A stretch of 64,000 bases of DNA from Zingiber officinale. Lineage: Eukaryota > Streptophyta > Magnoliopsida > Zingiberales > Zingiberaceae. The notes under the pieces are model-generated. The model worked only from the letters and a program-made list of their open reading frames with translations, searched no databases and was not told the origin of the DNA. The number at the start of each line of letters is the position of its first letter. Position 1 is the first letter of the stretch. Positions 1-11,399 of the stretch are shown here, in pieces. The stretch lies in the NCBI RefSeq assembly GCF_018446385.1, contig NW_024589857.1, positions 744,001 to 808,000 of the forward strand, read 5' to 3'. The translations under genes and the position numbers were made by a program.

Positions 1-128
1 AGGAGATCCATCGCCGAGCGAAATATTCCTATCTAATGTCAGATCTGGAAAGAAAAATGCGATCCAACACGAGGGCAGATAGATCGAATGAAGTTGAACA
101 ATCTGAGGCAAAGACAAGGATCACTCAC

Positions 129-336
129 CTCCGGAAACGAAAAGGGGTTGGGACTTGTGGAAGTGGACGCCGCGGACGGGGCCCTCGTGCTCGTCGAAGC
201 GGTCGATGAGGGTGCCCATACGGTAATCCCATAGCTGGATAACGCCGCTGTGAAGGCTGGCGAGGATCCAAGGCCGCTTGCTGTGGAAGCTCAGCCCCTT
301 CACCCGGTTGCTCTTCGTCTCGAACTTGGTCAGCAT
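129..336 (-). CDS. COPA: Coatomer subunit alpha, first coding exon (partial gene)
   Basis: Alpha-COP is the WD40-propeller scaffold of the COPI coat, which binds dilysine cargo tails and drives Golgi-to-ER vesicle traffic. The exon encodes about 69 residues beginning [18 protein letters not shown], the near-invariant N-terminus of alpha-COP, followed by the first WD40 blade ([19 protein letters not shown]). The start is the ATG at 336-334, because homologous sequence begins exactly there; the upstream in-frame ATG adds only a Cys-rich stretch unlike the family. The exon ends at 129 with a donor reading G|GTGAGT on the minus strand, one base into a codon. All other exons lie left of the window. 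Family identity is very secure; expression is inferred. Confidence 0.95.
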
Positions 337-775
337 CCTGATTCCTGCGAGACCAACCGAGACACCGAAACAGCAACAATAACAGCAAATCAGAGGCGAA
401 AATGAGAGAAACGTAAACACTGGAATCAGATCTAGGGCTGGGATCCGAGGGCAGATCTAGGGAAGGGTGTCCCGACCTGAGAACCTAAGGACCTGGATCT
501 GGGGATTAGATCGCCGCCGGGAGGGTAGCTCGACGATCGAACGACGGTGGAAGGGGGCTCTTCGTTCCGGCTACGCTCGGCTTTTCCACTCCATTCTCTA
601 TCTCTCTTCTCTCTCTCTCCCTATTTCGCGATGCTTTCGGGTTTTTCATGTTTTCTCTATTCACCCCGTTTCTTACAATTCACCCCTTGCATTTTAACTA
701 ATAACAGTTTGCGATTCATTTTACCCTCCTCTAGTCCTCTTTTTCTTTTTTTTTTAAACAAAAAATGGAAATGAC
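337..775 (-). promoter_or_regulatory. COPA 5' UTR and proximal promoter region
   Basis: The 440 bp upstream of the COPA start codon are GC/CT-mixed, with a strong pyrimidine-rich stretch at about 575-640 on the plus strand (GA-rich on the COPA sense strand), typical of a plant 5' UTR or core promoter. No clear TATA box was found. Short ORFs here have no recognisable protein signature. Confidence 0.4.
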
Positions 776-1918
776 TTCCTAAATAATATAGATCATAATA
801 AAAAAACTATTTTTTAAAAAAAAATCAAAAAAGTGCACCATTAAATATTCTATTTCAAGATACGCTTACTTAATATTTCAAAAATACTCTTACTATTACT
901 GTTACAATATATAAAAAAATTATAATAATATAATATTATTATATTATCATATACTTAATAAAAAAAATTATCTTAGCCGTCCTAGTGGCTAATCCCAGCT
1001 CCACGGATAACTATAATATACTTAACAGGTTTTATGAACGGTAGCAATTATTAGTAGATACTATGTATTTGTTATATATTTTAAAATGATTTTAATAAAT
1101 TTGAAAATTTTTTATTAGTAAAATTTAAATAATCTTGATAAGTTGTTAATTTGATATAACCGAGATTTTAGTGAAATAGTTGACTTTTTGTAAGTAATTT
1201 TTAACCGTTAGTAATTTTTATAGCTAAATTTGAAATATTAAAATCACAAACTTAAAATATTTAAATAATTAAATTTTCAAACAACTAAGTTTCTTTTACA
1301 CACTATACAGTTAGCAAGTAATTTTTATATATTTATGACTACATTCTAAAATTTTAAATATTAAATTCTAAACATTCAATATTATTATTCAAAATATTTT
1401 TTTACCAAAATCAAAATTACTTAAACTTCGTTAATATAATTAAACTTCTACGTAGAGTAACTTCTACTACTGACAACTAATAACTAAGGAAGGATCATAC
1501 AGCGATAAAATGTCATTAGTATAGGGTAAGGGATAATTTAATGTGATGGTCATTCAAAGGAAATTAAGGAGAATCTGAAGAAAACAAGATGTTGATAAGG
1601 AGACGGGCTTTCTCCTTAATTTTTTTTAATTAATAAAAGACGTTAATATAGATAAATCTTAACCCGTGAATAATAAAAATATTAAAAATATCTTAAATAT
1701 CATAAAAATCATAAAAATAAAAATAATTAAAAATAACAATAAAATCTTTAGAGACGAGTACCTAAATATTACTTTTTAAGTCTAAAATTTGGCGGTTAAT
1801 AGTCCTTCTATAATAAATGTAGATATCTGAATTCTAAACGCATGGTCGTCAATGGAGTCTGATTCTGAATTCAGAGTTAAAAAATTATAACCTTTTGAAG
1901 TTCAGGAGAGCATGTTAT
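776..1918. other. AT-rich intergenic spacer
   Basis: About 1.1 kb of very AT-rich sequence between the COPA upstream region and the first LTR. No gene, tRNA or clear transposon end was recognised. GTTAT at 1914-1918 directly precedes the LTR of element A and would be its left target duplication, but the right copy was not found. Confidence 0.5.
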
Positions 1919-2023
1919 TGTTGGTGCAGTTTGCACTAACAGTCTAAACTCAAGTTTTGATGAATGACAAATAAATTAAGTTAGATATTGTTGTGATCTA
2001 ACTACTTTACCAAGTGTGCAGAG

Positions 2024-2270
2024 TTAACCAGATAGGTAAACGGGTCGACCGGATATCTGCAAAAAGTCCAGCTAGGTCAACGGGTTGATCGGATAGCTGG
2101 TGCAAAGTCCAACTAGGTCAACAGATCAACCAGATAGCTGGAACGAAGTCCAAATAGGTCGACGGGATAATCGGATATCTGGCGAGAAGTCCAGCTAGGT
2201 TAACGGGCCGACCGGATAGCTGACATGAAGTCCAGATAGATCAATGGACTAACAGGATGTCTAGCAAGTT
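2024..2270 (+). repeat. 41-bp minisatellite in the element A U3
   Basis: About five to six diverged units. The landmark AGTCCA/AGTCCG recurs at 2065, 2106, 2147, 2188 and 2229, exactly 41 bp each time. Each unit contains a (CT)AGGTC...CGG-ATAGCTG core. The same array, in reverse orientation, is in both LTRs of element C. Confidence 0.9.
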
Positions 2271-2519
2271 GGTAAGTTAAAGCAAGTTACTAGAGGAGAG
2301 TGACCTTGTGAGGATGCGTCCCGATTGAGGGACAGTAGGCATCGATCCATTTTAGGTCCATTTGGGATCCCTAAACTGAAACCTTGACTAGTTCCTGGTC
2401 ATGAGAGGACAAAAAATAATTATTATTCTTTATTAATTATTATTGTCCTTATACTTGTGTTGCAGGTTATTTGGACTAGCATTATTTTGCAGGACAAAGG
2501 AAAAAATTTACCTTCGGAT

Positions 2520-2725
2520 GAACAGTGTCTGAAGGCGTCTTCAAGCAGTGAAGGCGCCTTCATACTGTTCATAGAAGACGTCTTTCATGGCTATAGAAGA
2601 CACCTTCCCCAGGGTAAAATTTGACTTGTTCGGCGATAAGCTCTAGCGAAGTTCAGGATAGATTTTGACTCATTGGAAGCGTCTTCTACGCCTATGGAAG
2701 GCGTCTTCCACAGCTTATATAAGGC
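2520..2725 (+). promoter_or_regulatory. Element A LTR promoter: palindromes plus TATA box
   Basis: Several short palindromes of the GAAGGCGCCTTC / GAAGACGTCTTC type occur between 2525 and 2712, followed at once by CTTATATAAGG (about 2715-2725), a good TATA box. The 3' LTR copy has CCTATATAAGG at about 39027-39037. Confidence 0.65.
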
Positions 2726-4754
2726 AGGCTTGACCAAGCAACCTTCAGCACTCATATACGAGCTAATATGCATCCGTTTTAACTTTCGACTGCTTCAAGC
2801 TCCTGCTATGACTCTACTACGAAGCTACTGCACCCGATGAATGTTCCGAAGACTTTCGATCGTGGCCGGTAGACCAACACCAACACACGAATGCTCTCAC
2901 ACTCGATCCTTACGTATTGGTAACAAGTTCTATTCGTGTACTTAATTACTGTAAAAGGACAAGTGCAATGTGTTGCACTCGTTCTAATCTTCTTGTACTC
3001 GATTCCCTCTTACGGAGGTACCGAAAACAACTTTTTAGTGGATTATCCATCGATAGGTATGCCGGACCTGGGTCTTGGAGTAGGAGTCGCTGAAGGCTCC
3101 GAACCAAGTAAACTAATTATGCTTTCTTGTGTTCTTTGTTCTCGCTTTCTTATTTCTTTCTCCGCTGCGTACTTTGTTTTTAGATTTAAAAAAGAAAAGA
3201 CGAGTTTTTTGAAAACCACGTGATTTACTCGCCCCCCCCCCCTCCCCCTCACGTGCGAATCGATCCAACAAGTTGTGTCAAAATAGGTTTTGCTCTGAAT
3301 TGGTACAACCACTAATCAAGCCAGGGGAATCATTTTTTTTTCACATTCTATTTGAATTGGTAAAAGTTTACCTATTCTGATAATTTTTTTGTTCGATTTT
3401 AACTTGAAGTTGGTGCAACACCTCTCAAGTTCTTTTATATTTCTTTATCTCAAACTCTACTAATCCCAAGACAAAGTCTTGGCACCTCTTTTAGTTTTCT
3501 ATCTACAAGTGTAAAATGGTCCAAAACGAAGGATACAACACTGTCCATCCTCCCCTCTTCAACGGTGACGACTTCCCATACTGGAAGAAGCAGATGGAGG
3601 TGTATCTGAAAACAGACTTCGACCAGTAGTTCAGCGTCGCCAAAGGGTATAAGGCACCAATGGACAGCGTCGGAATTCCAATAAACTCGAAAAATTGGAA
3701 TCCGGAAATGAAGAAAAAAGCACAAATTGACTTCGGGACCCTCAACACAATCCAGTGCGTGCTAACAAAAGAAGAGTTGAACTGCATCGGTCCTCACGAA
3801 AATGCCAAAGTGCTACGGGACAAACTCATAGAACTACACGAGGGGACCAACGACGCAAAAGTAATGAAAAGAGACTTATATCTAAATAAATTATTTAATA
3901 TAAAAATGCAGGAAGGTGAGATTACCAGTCAGCTGCACGCGAGGATAAAGGATATCCTGAACAGACTTCACACCATCGGCTACCAGATGGAGAACTGGGA
4001 TCTAATCAGGTATGCTCTAAATGTAGGACCGTTGAGCCGGCTAGAAGGGAGGTTGAATAGCCCTGTAAAATAAAAAACAAAACAACCCTTCTCGAACTCT
4101 TAAACTAACACTTGCATAAAATTAACTTAAACAAGAAAAAGCAAGAAAAGGAAGAGGCACCGGATTTGACTTGGTTACAACCGGGGTGGTTGTTAATCCA
4201 AGAAAGATGATCGCACTATTAATTTCCTTCAGGCGGAGAAGCCTCTTACAACGTTGAAGCTCAGGAAACAGAAGCTAACTACAGAGAGTGTACAAGTGTT
4301 TGAAAGAAATGCTTGAGTTCTGAATTGATGAAAAGCTTCTGGACCAAGGCTATATTTATAGCCTTGGTCGGGGCGCTTGGAAGGGTTCCGGGCGCCCTGG
4401 GGGGATAAACTTTATCCCCCAACGTTCAGATCGCGTAAATAGCGATCCTGGTCAAAATCAAGGTCCGGGCGCCCGGAGGCCAAAGTCAACAAGTGTTGAC
4501 TTTTTCATCCGGGACCTCTTCTCTGGTTCAGTCCCGCCTCGGTCCGCTTCTTCTCCTCCGGATCCGCTCGCTTGGGTGATCTCTGCCATCCGGAAAAGGG
4601 CTCACCCGAACCCAACTTCCGGTCTTCTCGAGCGGGCTTCCCTCCGACTTCTCGTCCCTCGGAATCACCGCATGTTTCCTTCTCGTCCTCCGGCGTACTC
4701 ATCCGCAGTTTTCGTCCCTCGGACGCACCGCGTGCCGTCCTTCTCGCTAGCTGC

Positions 4755-5614
4755 TGTAGGTCCCTTTGGAGGCCGGCAAGAGGGGAGGGGTGAATTGCCC
4801 TACAAATTAAAACAAAAACCCTTCTCGGATATTCAACTAACTTAAAAGAACTTGTAATTAAAAAAGCAGAGACTAATTAAAACAGAAAATAGACACAGAG
4901 GAATTACTTGGTTTGCAATCAGAGGATTGCTAATCCAAGGCAAAGAAAGCGCACTATCTGATTCTCCTCTGGGCGGAGTAGCCTCTTACAGCGTTGAACG
5001 TACAAGAAGAAAAGTAAAGCACACAGAAGTTGATTACAAGTTCGTCGTTCTGATTAATTGATTTGCTTCTGGACCAAGGCTATATTTATAGCCTTGGTCG
5101 GGCGCCTGGAAGGCCTTCGGGGGATAAAACTTTATCCCCAGCGTTGGATCGAGTTTGACTCGATCTGGTCACTATCATTCCGGCGCCGGATGGTTCCGCA
5201 CCGGAGGTCCGCGCCGGACCCCAAAGTCAACTCGGTTGACTTTTTCCGTCCGATCGCTCTGCCGGTTCAGCTCGTCTCGGTCCGGATCTTCTTCGGCTCC
5301 ACTAGCTTGGGTGATCTCGGCCATCCGAATAGGGCTCACCCGAACCCATGTTCGCCTTCTCCTCGAGCGGGCTTCCTTCCGGTTTCTTGTCCCTCGAGCA
5401 GACGCTTCTTCACCGGTGTACTCTTCCGCGGACACCTCGTCCCTCGGACGCATCGAGCCCGTCGGCTCTCTCCCGTGCCGTCCTTCTCGCCAGCCGCGTC
5501 TTCCGCTCGACTTCCTGTGTTCCTAAGTTCCTGCACACTTAGACACAAGGGTTAAACAACGCAGGACCTAACTTAACTTGTTTGATCACATCAAAACACC
5601 TCGGGGTTCCAACA
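4755..5614 (-). repeat. 3' LTR of the gag-only element
   Basis: 860 bp, TGTAGGTCCC ... GGTTCCAACA on the plus strand. TATA box TATAAATA on the minus strand at 5091-5100. It is about 50 bp shorter than its partner, mainly because the GC palindrome block (about 5100-5225) is eroded (for example CCGGCGCCGG here versus CCGGGCGCCCCGG there). Confidence 0.9.
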
Positions 5615-6314
5615 ATCTCCCCCTTTTTGATGTGAGCAACCCAAGTTAAGCTAGGGAAAAACAGATGCAATAAAAACAATTTATTTGTAATTAAGTCCAA
5701 AGATATTTCATAAAAAAATTTATATAAAAAATTTATATACCTCCCCCTAGACTTAACATTCTTCTCCCCCTTTGATCACATTAAAAATAGGGGTTCTTTA
5801 AACAAGTCTAAGGTAATTAATATTAATTTCTAAGGCAATGTTTCAAAAGAGAATATTTAGTAAAACAAATTCTAAGTCAATATTCAGAAAATTTTAACGT
5901 GAATTTTTATAAAAGATTTCTAAAGCAATTTTCAAAGGAAAATGTCTAAGACAGTATTCATAGAAAAATTCCAAAAAAAATATCTAAGTTAATTTAAAAA
6001 GATTTAAGTCGATTTCCAAAAAGAATTTCTAAGTCAATTTTCAGAAAATTTCTAAGTCAATAATTTTCAGAAAAAAAAAATTTAATTTTAAAAAAAATTA
6101 TTATAAATTATATGAATTGAATAACTCTTTTAAAGCATTAGGTAAATTAAATTAATGCTTTTTCAGTTAGTCAATTAAACTTTTCATTTCGATACTTGGC
6201 TTCCAGGTCGTGGCGAGGCACTAGGCCTTCTTGGTTATTGGAGCAACAACCACTTCCTTAGACAAAGCCTTATAATGAAATTAGTCGTTTAATTTCCTTG
6301 CTGAAAATGCTAAG
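5615..6314 (-). other. 3' untranslated internal region and PPT of the gag-only element
   Basis: A polypurine tract (sense AAAAAGGGGGAGAT) abuts the 3' LTR at 5615-5627. Further CTCCCCC tracts lie near 5742 and 5765. The remaining sequence, to the gag stop, is AT-rich and non-coding. Confidence 0.7.
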
Positions 6315-7763
6315 TTAAATTAAACAGGTTTTTGGAACCCAGTAGAGGTTCCTACCTACAGGGTTAACCAAGTATTTCCTAGGTACATAGATTTTTGATA
6401 TATTTCTAATTTGACTTTGATGAAATCTATAATACCAATTTAAACCTCTATAATTTCTAAAAGTAGAAATATTTGAACTTTTATATTTTTTCAATCTTTC
6501 TATTTCTTCTTTTAGTTTTTCATTGTGAATTTTCAATTTATCAAAATCCTCTATTAGACATGATTTTGCTAAAATTCCTTTTGTTTCCAAAATTTCATTT
6601 TTTAATTTGGCATTTTCTTTTTCTAATTTATACATGGATTTAGTCATTGCCTTAATGCCAGAGTAAAGTTGATCAGGGGGTAAGAGGCATACCTCACTTA
6701 CCATGTCAGACTTAAAGCCTGAATCTCCCCCTGCTTCGCTGCCTTCATCCGAGGTCGCTCCCTCTTCATCGTTGCTCGATTCTGATATACTTTGTCCATC
6801 GTAGCTTGCCATCAGTGCTATCCCGGCGTATTCTTGAGCTTCTGATTCAGATGAAGAAGTGTCATCCCAAGTTGCTTTTAGGTTGTGTTTCTTGGGAGAC
6901 TTCCTTTTGTCCTTTTTGAGTTCTGGGCAGTCTTCTCTTATGTGTCCCTCCTTCTGACACTGGTAGCATCGCACCTTTCTTCCTCCTTTTTGATTCTTTT
7001 TATTCTGCATTTTAAATTTATTAGACCTAAAGAATTTTTTAAAATTTCTTACCATGTGCGCTTCTTGATCGTCTTCGGAGTCTGACTCGAGTTCATCCTT
7101 CCGAGTTGTGTTTAGCGCTATAGTCCGGGTTGTATCCTTTGTCGTTCCTGCACATCTAGTTTCGTGTAATTCAAGAGTAGAAAAACATTCCTCTAATGTA
7201 CTTACCTCCAGGTCCTTTGAGATGTAGTAGGCGTCGATGATTGACGTCCACTCTGGAGTTCTGGGAAAGGCGTTGAGTGCGTAGCGTAAGGCGTCCCGAT
7301 TTGTTACCTTTTCACCGAGGTTCTCGAGACCAGTAACTAGTTCTTTTACCTTTGCATGTAGACCGGCTACTTTCTCACCTTTCTCCAAGCGGATGTTCAT
7401 TAGTTTGTTTCGGAGGATGTCCCTTCTAGCGAGCTTCGCTTCGGATGTGCCTTCGTGGAGTTCTAGAAACTTATTCCAAAGTTCTTTAGCTGATGAGTAG
7501 CTTCCGATGCGGTTTACTTCCTGAGGCGGTAATACACTTAGCAGGTGATGTTCCGCACGGCTGTTTGCTACGAACTCATTCTGCTCTTTTTTTGTCCAAT
7601 TGCTTTCTTCTTTTTCTTCACCGTTCTGATTTGTTGGAGCTACAAAACCGTATTTCATAATAAAATAAATTTCAATCTCGGTTTTTAGAAATACCTCCAT
7701 ACGACGCTTCCAGTCTGTGAAGTTCCCCTCGAATTTTGGTGGAACGATGCTTGGTCCGGCCAT
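6315..7763 (-). CDS. gag: Gag of the gag-only element, 482 aa, intact
   Basis: Copia-type Gag forming the virus-like particle. The start ATG (7763-7761) gives MAGPSIVPPKFEGNF. Residues 13-170 hold the capsid-like region (DWKRRMEVFLK, ELWNKFLELHEGTSEAKLARRD). Residues 266-279 are a CCHC zinc knuckle (CYQCQKEGHIREDC) for nucleic-acid binding. Residues about 222-235 and 310-350 are acidic/Ser-rich, and about 375-430 are a coiled coil. It ends YWVPKTCLI, near where an autonomous relative would continue into protease. No internal stop or frameshift, unlike every other gag in the window. Function in packaging is inferred from the family. Confidence 0.9.
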   Translation of the reverse strand: MAGPSIVPPKFEGNFTDWKRRMEVFLKTEIEIYFIMKYGFVAPTNQNGEEKEESNWTKKEQNEFVANSRAEHHLLSVLPPQEVNRIGSYSSAKELWNKFLELHEGTSEAKLARRDILRNKLMNIRLEKGEKVAGLHAKVKELVTGLENLGEKVTNRDALRYALNAFPRTPEWTSIIDAYYISKDLEVSTLEECFSTLELHETRCAGTTKDTTRTIALNTTRKDELESDSEDDQEAHMVRNFKKFFRSNKFKMQNKKNQKGGRKVRCYQCQKEGHIREDCPELKKDKRKSPKKHNLKATWDDTSSSESEAQEYAGIALMASYDGQSISESSNDEEGATSDEGSEAGGDSGFKSDMVSEVCLLPPDQLYSGIKAMTKSMYKLEKENAKLKNEILETKGILAKSCLIEDFDKLKIHNEKLKEEIERLKKYKSSNISTFRNYRGLNWYYRFHQSQIRNISKIYVPRKYLVNPVGRNLYWVPKTCLI

Positions 7764-7806
7764 CTTTGTTGCTTCGATCGGCGGTTAGTCCTCCTGAAGC
7801 GTCCTT

Positions 7807-7818
7807 GCTCTGATACCA
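7807..7818 (-). other. Primer-binding site, initiator-Met tRNA
   Basis: The sense strand reads TGGTATCAGAGC, complementary to the 3' end of plant initiator Met-tRNA, two bases from the 5' LTR. Confidence 0.9.
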
Positions 7819-7820
7819 CT

Positions 7821-8730
7821 TGTAGGTCCCTTTGGAGGCCGGCAAGAGGGGAGGGGTGAATTGCCCTACAAATTAAAACAAAAACCCTTCTCGGATATTC
7901 AACTAACTTAAAAGAACTTGTAATTAAAAAAGCAGAGACTAATTAAAACAGAAAATAGACACAGAGGAATTACTTGGTTTGCAATCAGAGGATTGCTAAT
8001 CCAAGGCAAAGAAAGCGCACTATCTGATTCTCCTCTGGGCGGAGTAGCCTCTTACAGCGTTGAACGTACAAGAAGAAAAGTAAAGCACACAGAAGTTGAT
8101 TACAAGTTCGTCGTTCTGATTAATTGATTTGCTTCTGGACCAAGGCTATATTTATAGCCTTGGTCGGGGCGCCTGGAAGGGTTCCGGGCGCCCTGGGGGG
8201 ATAAAACTTTATCCCCCAACGTTTAGATCGAGTTTGACTCGATTTGGTCAAAAACATCATTCCGGGCGCCCCGGAGGGGTCCGGGCGCCCCGGATGGTTC
8301 CGGGCGCCCCGGACCCCAAAAGTCAACTCTGGTTGACTTTTTCCGTCCGGTCGCTCTGCTTCGGTTCAGCTCGTCTCGGTCCGGATCTTCTGTTCCGGCT
8401 CCACTAGTTTGGGTGATCTCGGCCATCCAGAATAGGGCTCACCCGAACCCATGTTCCGGCCTTCTCCTCGAGCAGGCTTCCTTCCCGGTTTCTCGTCCCT
8501 CGAACGCCGCGCACGTTCTTCTCGTCCACCGGTGTACTCTTCCGCGGACACCTCGTCCCTCGGACGCACCGAGCCGGTCGGCTCTCTCCCGTGCCGTCCT
8601 TCTCGCCAGCCGCGTCTTCCGCTCGACTTCCTGTGTTCCTAAATTCCTGCACACTTAGACACAAGGGTTAAACAACGCAGGACCTAACTTAACTTGTTTG
8701 ATCACATCAAAACACCTCGGGGTTCCAACA
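7821..8730 (-). repeat. 5' LTR of the gag-only element
   Basis: 910 bp, matching 4755-5614 over its length. A near-perfect palindrome, AAGGCTATATTTATAGCCTT (8143-8162), holds the TATA box. Three GGGCGCCCCGG-type palindromes lie at 8265-8315 directly upstream of it on the sense strand. Confidence 0.9.
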
Positions 8731-10207
8731 GCTGCGTCTCTTGCTCCCCGAGCAATCTTCCGCTCCGGCTTTCGTCCCTCGGAACCACCGCACGCTTCCT
8801 TCTCGTCCGCCGGTGTACTCTTCCGCAGCACCTCGTCTCTCGGACTGTCGTCCTTCTCGCTAGTTGCGTCTTCCGCTCGACTACTTGTGTTCCTAAGCTC
8901 CTGCACACTTAGACACAAGGTTAGAACAACACAGGGTCTAACTTAACTTGTTGATCGCACCAAAACAACCTTGGGGTTCCAACACTAAATGTGTTTCCTC
9001 GAAATGCACTGTCAGCATCCATCGTGGATGCCTATAAGATTTCAAGAAATTTGTCAAAATTAAAATTAGACAAACTCTTTTATGAATTAGAGCTACACGA
9101 ACAGATTAATGCTAAAACCGAGAAAGGTATTACTCTTATTGCAGGGGCATCAAAAGAAAAGTCCAGAACCAAACCTGAACTTGAAATTTAGTCTAACCAA
9201 GACTCAGACCTGGTGAACATGGTAAGAAAGATGTTCACCAGGAGAAAGAGGAATTTCAGCAAAAAGGACCTACAAAAGATCAACTTCACCTCCAACTTGA
9301 ACAGCAAGAACGTGACATGCTTTGGATGCAAAAAAAAGGGGCACTACAAGACTGACTGCCCAAGTCTCAACTCTCAAGAAGAAGAAAGCTCTAAAGCGAC
9401 TTGGGACGAACTGTCCTCGGACGAATCAGACAATGACGAGCCAAGATACAACAACTACCTCACATTGATGGTGTACAAATCAGAATCGGAGAACGAATTA
9501 GAAGACGGGTCCGAACCTGAGACAAGCCACGAATCCGTAATCGATTCCGAAGATTCCGATGAGGTATATTTTGATTTAAGTAAAAAAAATTTTAAAATCA
9601 TTTCATGTTTAAATCAGAAATTAACTACTTCCAAAACTAAAATAATTTAACTAACCCAAGAAAATAAAATATTTAAAGAACAAATAAAATCAAGTTCAAC
9701 AACTGAACCAATTCAAGCTGAAATCCCAACTCAAGTTACAAAACTTGAGGAGGATAATTTCAAACTAAAAAATGAAATAATTGAACTAAAAGAATTGCTT
9801 AAGAAATTTACAACTAGATCCAAATATCTTGACATGATACTTGGATTACAAAGAGTTGTGAACATAAGTCCGGACTCGGATACAAGTCCAGCTCAACCAA
9901 CAAAACTTTTATTTCTTTAGTTAACCAAAATAAAAATCAAATTAAGGCTTGGGTTCCAAAAGCATGTCTAACCATGCAAGTAGGACTCAATCAATATTAT
10001 ATACTAAAAGATCAAATTTATTACATAAATCAAAATAAATCAAAGGACTCTCCCTTAAATTCCAAAATTAAATCTTCAAAAATAAATACAAATCAAAAGA
10101 AAAATCTTAAGTCAATTAAACCTAACTTAAATGAATACAACATAAACACAAGTTATAACCGAGTATACTACAACTATAAAACAAATCAACATAAACCTAA
10201 AACTTAA

Positions 10208-10545
10208 ACCCAAATGTTCAATAATTTAGGGGGAGACTCCAAATTAATTGGCACATCCAAAAATCAATAACTTACCCAATGGGTAATTAGGATTAGTTTA
10301 AATATGGAAAAAAGTTTAACTTGACCAATGATACTGTGAAGTTTTGGATGATAGTAGGTTAGGGAAACTTTGTCTATACATGTTTAGAAATATATGACTT
10401 CGACCTGATGTATTTGGCTTAGTGGAACTAACTGAAGCTACCCCTTACAGATCCTAACTAGCTAGATAAAGGTTTTATACTAAGTTCAGTGGATAAAACT
10501 ATTTGGAAAATCTCGAAGACATGGTTACTCTAATGATGTCCAGGT
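10208..10545 (+). other. Element A linker after gag (left part)
   Basis: Non-coding. It starts with a PPT-like AGGGGGAGACTCC after the gag stop. The same linker follows gag in element C (21300-21824, reverse orientation), including a shared 'SIDE-of-gag' PPT-like tract, so it is a real conserved part of this family rather than decay. It is cut by element B at TSD CAGGT (10541-10545). Confidence 0.6.
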
Positions 10546-11399
10546 TGTTGGGATCTTAGATGGCTAGAGGGGGGGTGAATAGCCCCTTTAAAAAATTAAA
10601 CAAAACTTCTACACAGATAATTGTTAGCACAGCGGAATTAGACAACTAAAGGAAAGAAAAACACAAGCACACTAACACTAGGATTTACGAGGTTCGGGGA
10701 TAACTTGCCCCTACTCCTCGGCGTGTCCGTAAGGTGGACGACTCCTTGATCTTCGGTAGATCGCACCCCGGAAAACTTCCGGCTACAAATCCTCCTTCTC
10801 GGTGGAGTAACCTCCCCACAACGTCTCAAGAAATATCTAAGTTAAAGCACGAGACTTACAGAAGCTCGGTGGCAAAGGAGAATAAAAATGCTTACAACCA
10901 CGTGAGGATCAGTAGCAGAACAGAGATCGCAGTTCACCCGAGAGCTCAAGAACTTCGCACAACAGCACAGACTTTTCTTTCAAGCTTTCTTGTTATTGTT
11001 CTATTCTCTCCTCTCGCTGTTTTTACTGCTTCTCAAACCTGATCTCTGCCACCGATCCGTCAAAATCACAATCAGCAGCCCAATCCCTCTTCCTCCTTAC
11101 CGGTTCTCCGAACTCACACCAATGATATCACATCACCGGCGTCTTGAGCTCGAACCAATCCCGTGAGTCAAGCGGATCGCAAGGATCACAAGAAGATCCG
11201 TTGATGCCCGAAATGCACCATGCGTCGAAACCAAAGAAAGACCATTTGTCGCATTCCTCTTATGAACTTAATTTGAAATTAGGCTTGGAATGATACCGTT
11301 AACCCGCAAACTCAAAAGCTAACGACAGAGGATTATATCACATAAATGAATGAGGTATATCAAAAGCGGTGAAGGAATCGATACAAATAACAAATCGAG

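Larger units (their letters stand above)
1919..3270 (+). repeat. Element A 5' LTR
   Basis: Begins TGTTGGTGCAG, the same start as the element C LTR read on its sense strand, and ends GATCCAACA just before a decayed primer site (AGTTGTGTCAAAAT; intact relatives have AGTGGTATCAGAGC, initiator-Met tRNA). The stretch 2686-2985 is repeated at 38993-39290, identifying the 3' LTR. The U3 carries a 41-bp tandem array and a palindrome cluster upstream of a TATA box. There is a poly-C run at about 3231-3241. Confidence 0.8.
4755..8730 (-). mobile_element. Intact gag-only LTR retrotransposon (TR-GAG type)
   Basis: A 3976-bp element on the minus strand: 3' LTR 4755-5614, internal region 5615-7820, 5' LTR 7821-8730. 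The TSD GCTGC is at 4750-4754 and 8731-8735. The primer site is TGGTATCAGAGC (plus coordinates 7807-7818, initiator-Met tRNA) and the polypurine tract is at about 5615-5627. The only ORF is gag; there is no protease, integrase or RT. The uninterrupted ORF and perfect TSD suggest a recent insertion. It must borrow enzymes from an autonomous relative. Confidence 0.92.
4022..8984 (-). mobile_element. Solo LTR inserted in element A gag (split by a nested element)
   Basis: Outer parts 4022-4754 and 8736-8984 form one LTR of about 980 bp, running TGTAGGACCG ... GGTTCCAACA. CTAAA flanks it on both sides (4017-4021 and 8985-8989), the 5-bp target duplication. No internal region remains outside the nested element, so it is a solo LTR. 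It carries TATATTTATA at 4351-4360 (TATAAATA on its sense strand) and GGGCGCCCGG-type palindromes. It is a diverged relative of the LTRs of the element nested in it. Confidence 0.9.
3516..10207 (+). pseudogene. gag: Element A gag (interrupted, degenerate)
   Basis: Starts at the ATG at 3516 (MVQNEGYNTVHPP) and encodes a copia-type Gag: a WKKQMEVYLKT N-terminal motif, the ELHEGTNDAKVMKRDL region, a CCHC knuckle (CFGCKKKGHYKTDC, about 9331-9372) and an acidic, then coiled-coil, C-terminal part. At 4021 the frame is split by the solo LTR; joining a4020-a4021 to t8990 restores an Asn codon and the reading frame. Stops include TAG near 3627 (a Trp in relatives), TAG near 9189 and TAA near 9648, with a frameshift before 9974. 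Not functional. Confidence 0.85.

Noticed and set aside
3043-3312. ORF over the poly-C run in the element A LTR
   Set aside because: Depends on a homopolymer and lies in LTR R/U5 sequence; no motif.
5058-5555. Arg/Ser/Pro-rich ORFs in the GC-rich LTRs (also 4505-4845, 8120-8946, 38430-38953)
   Set aside because: They lie in LTR U3 sequence, change frame between LTR copies and have no conserved motif.
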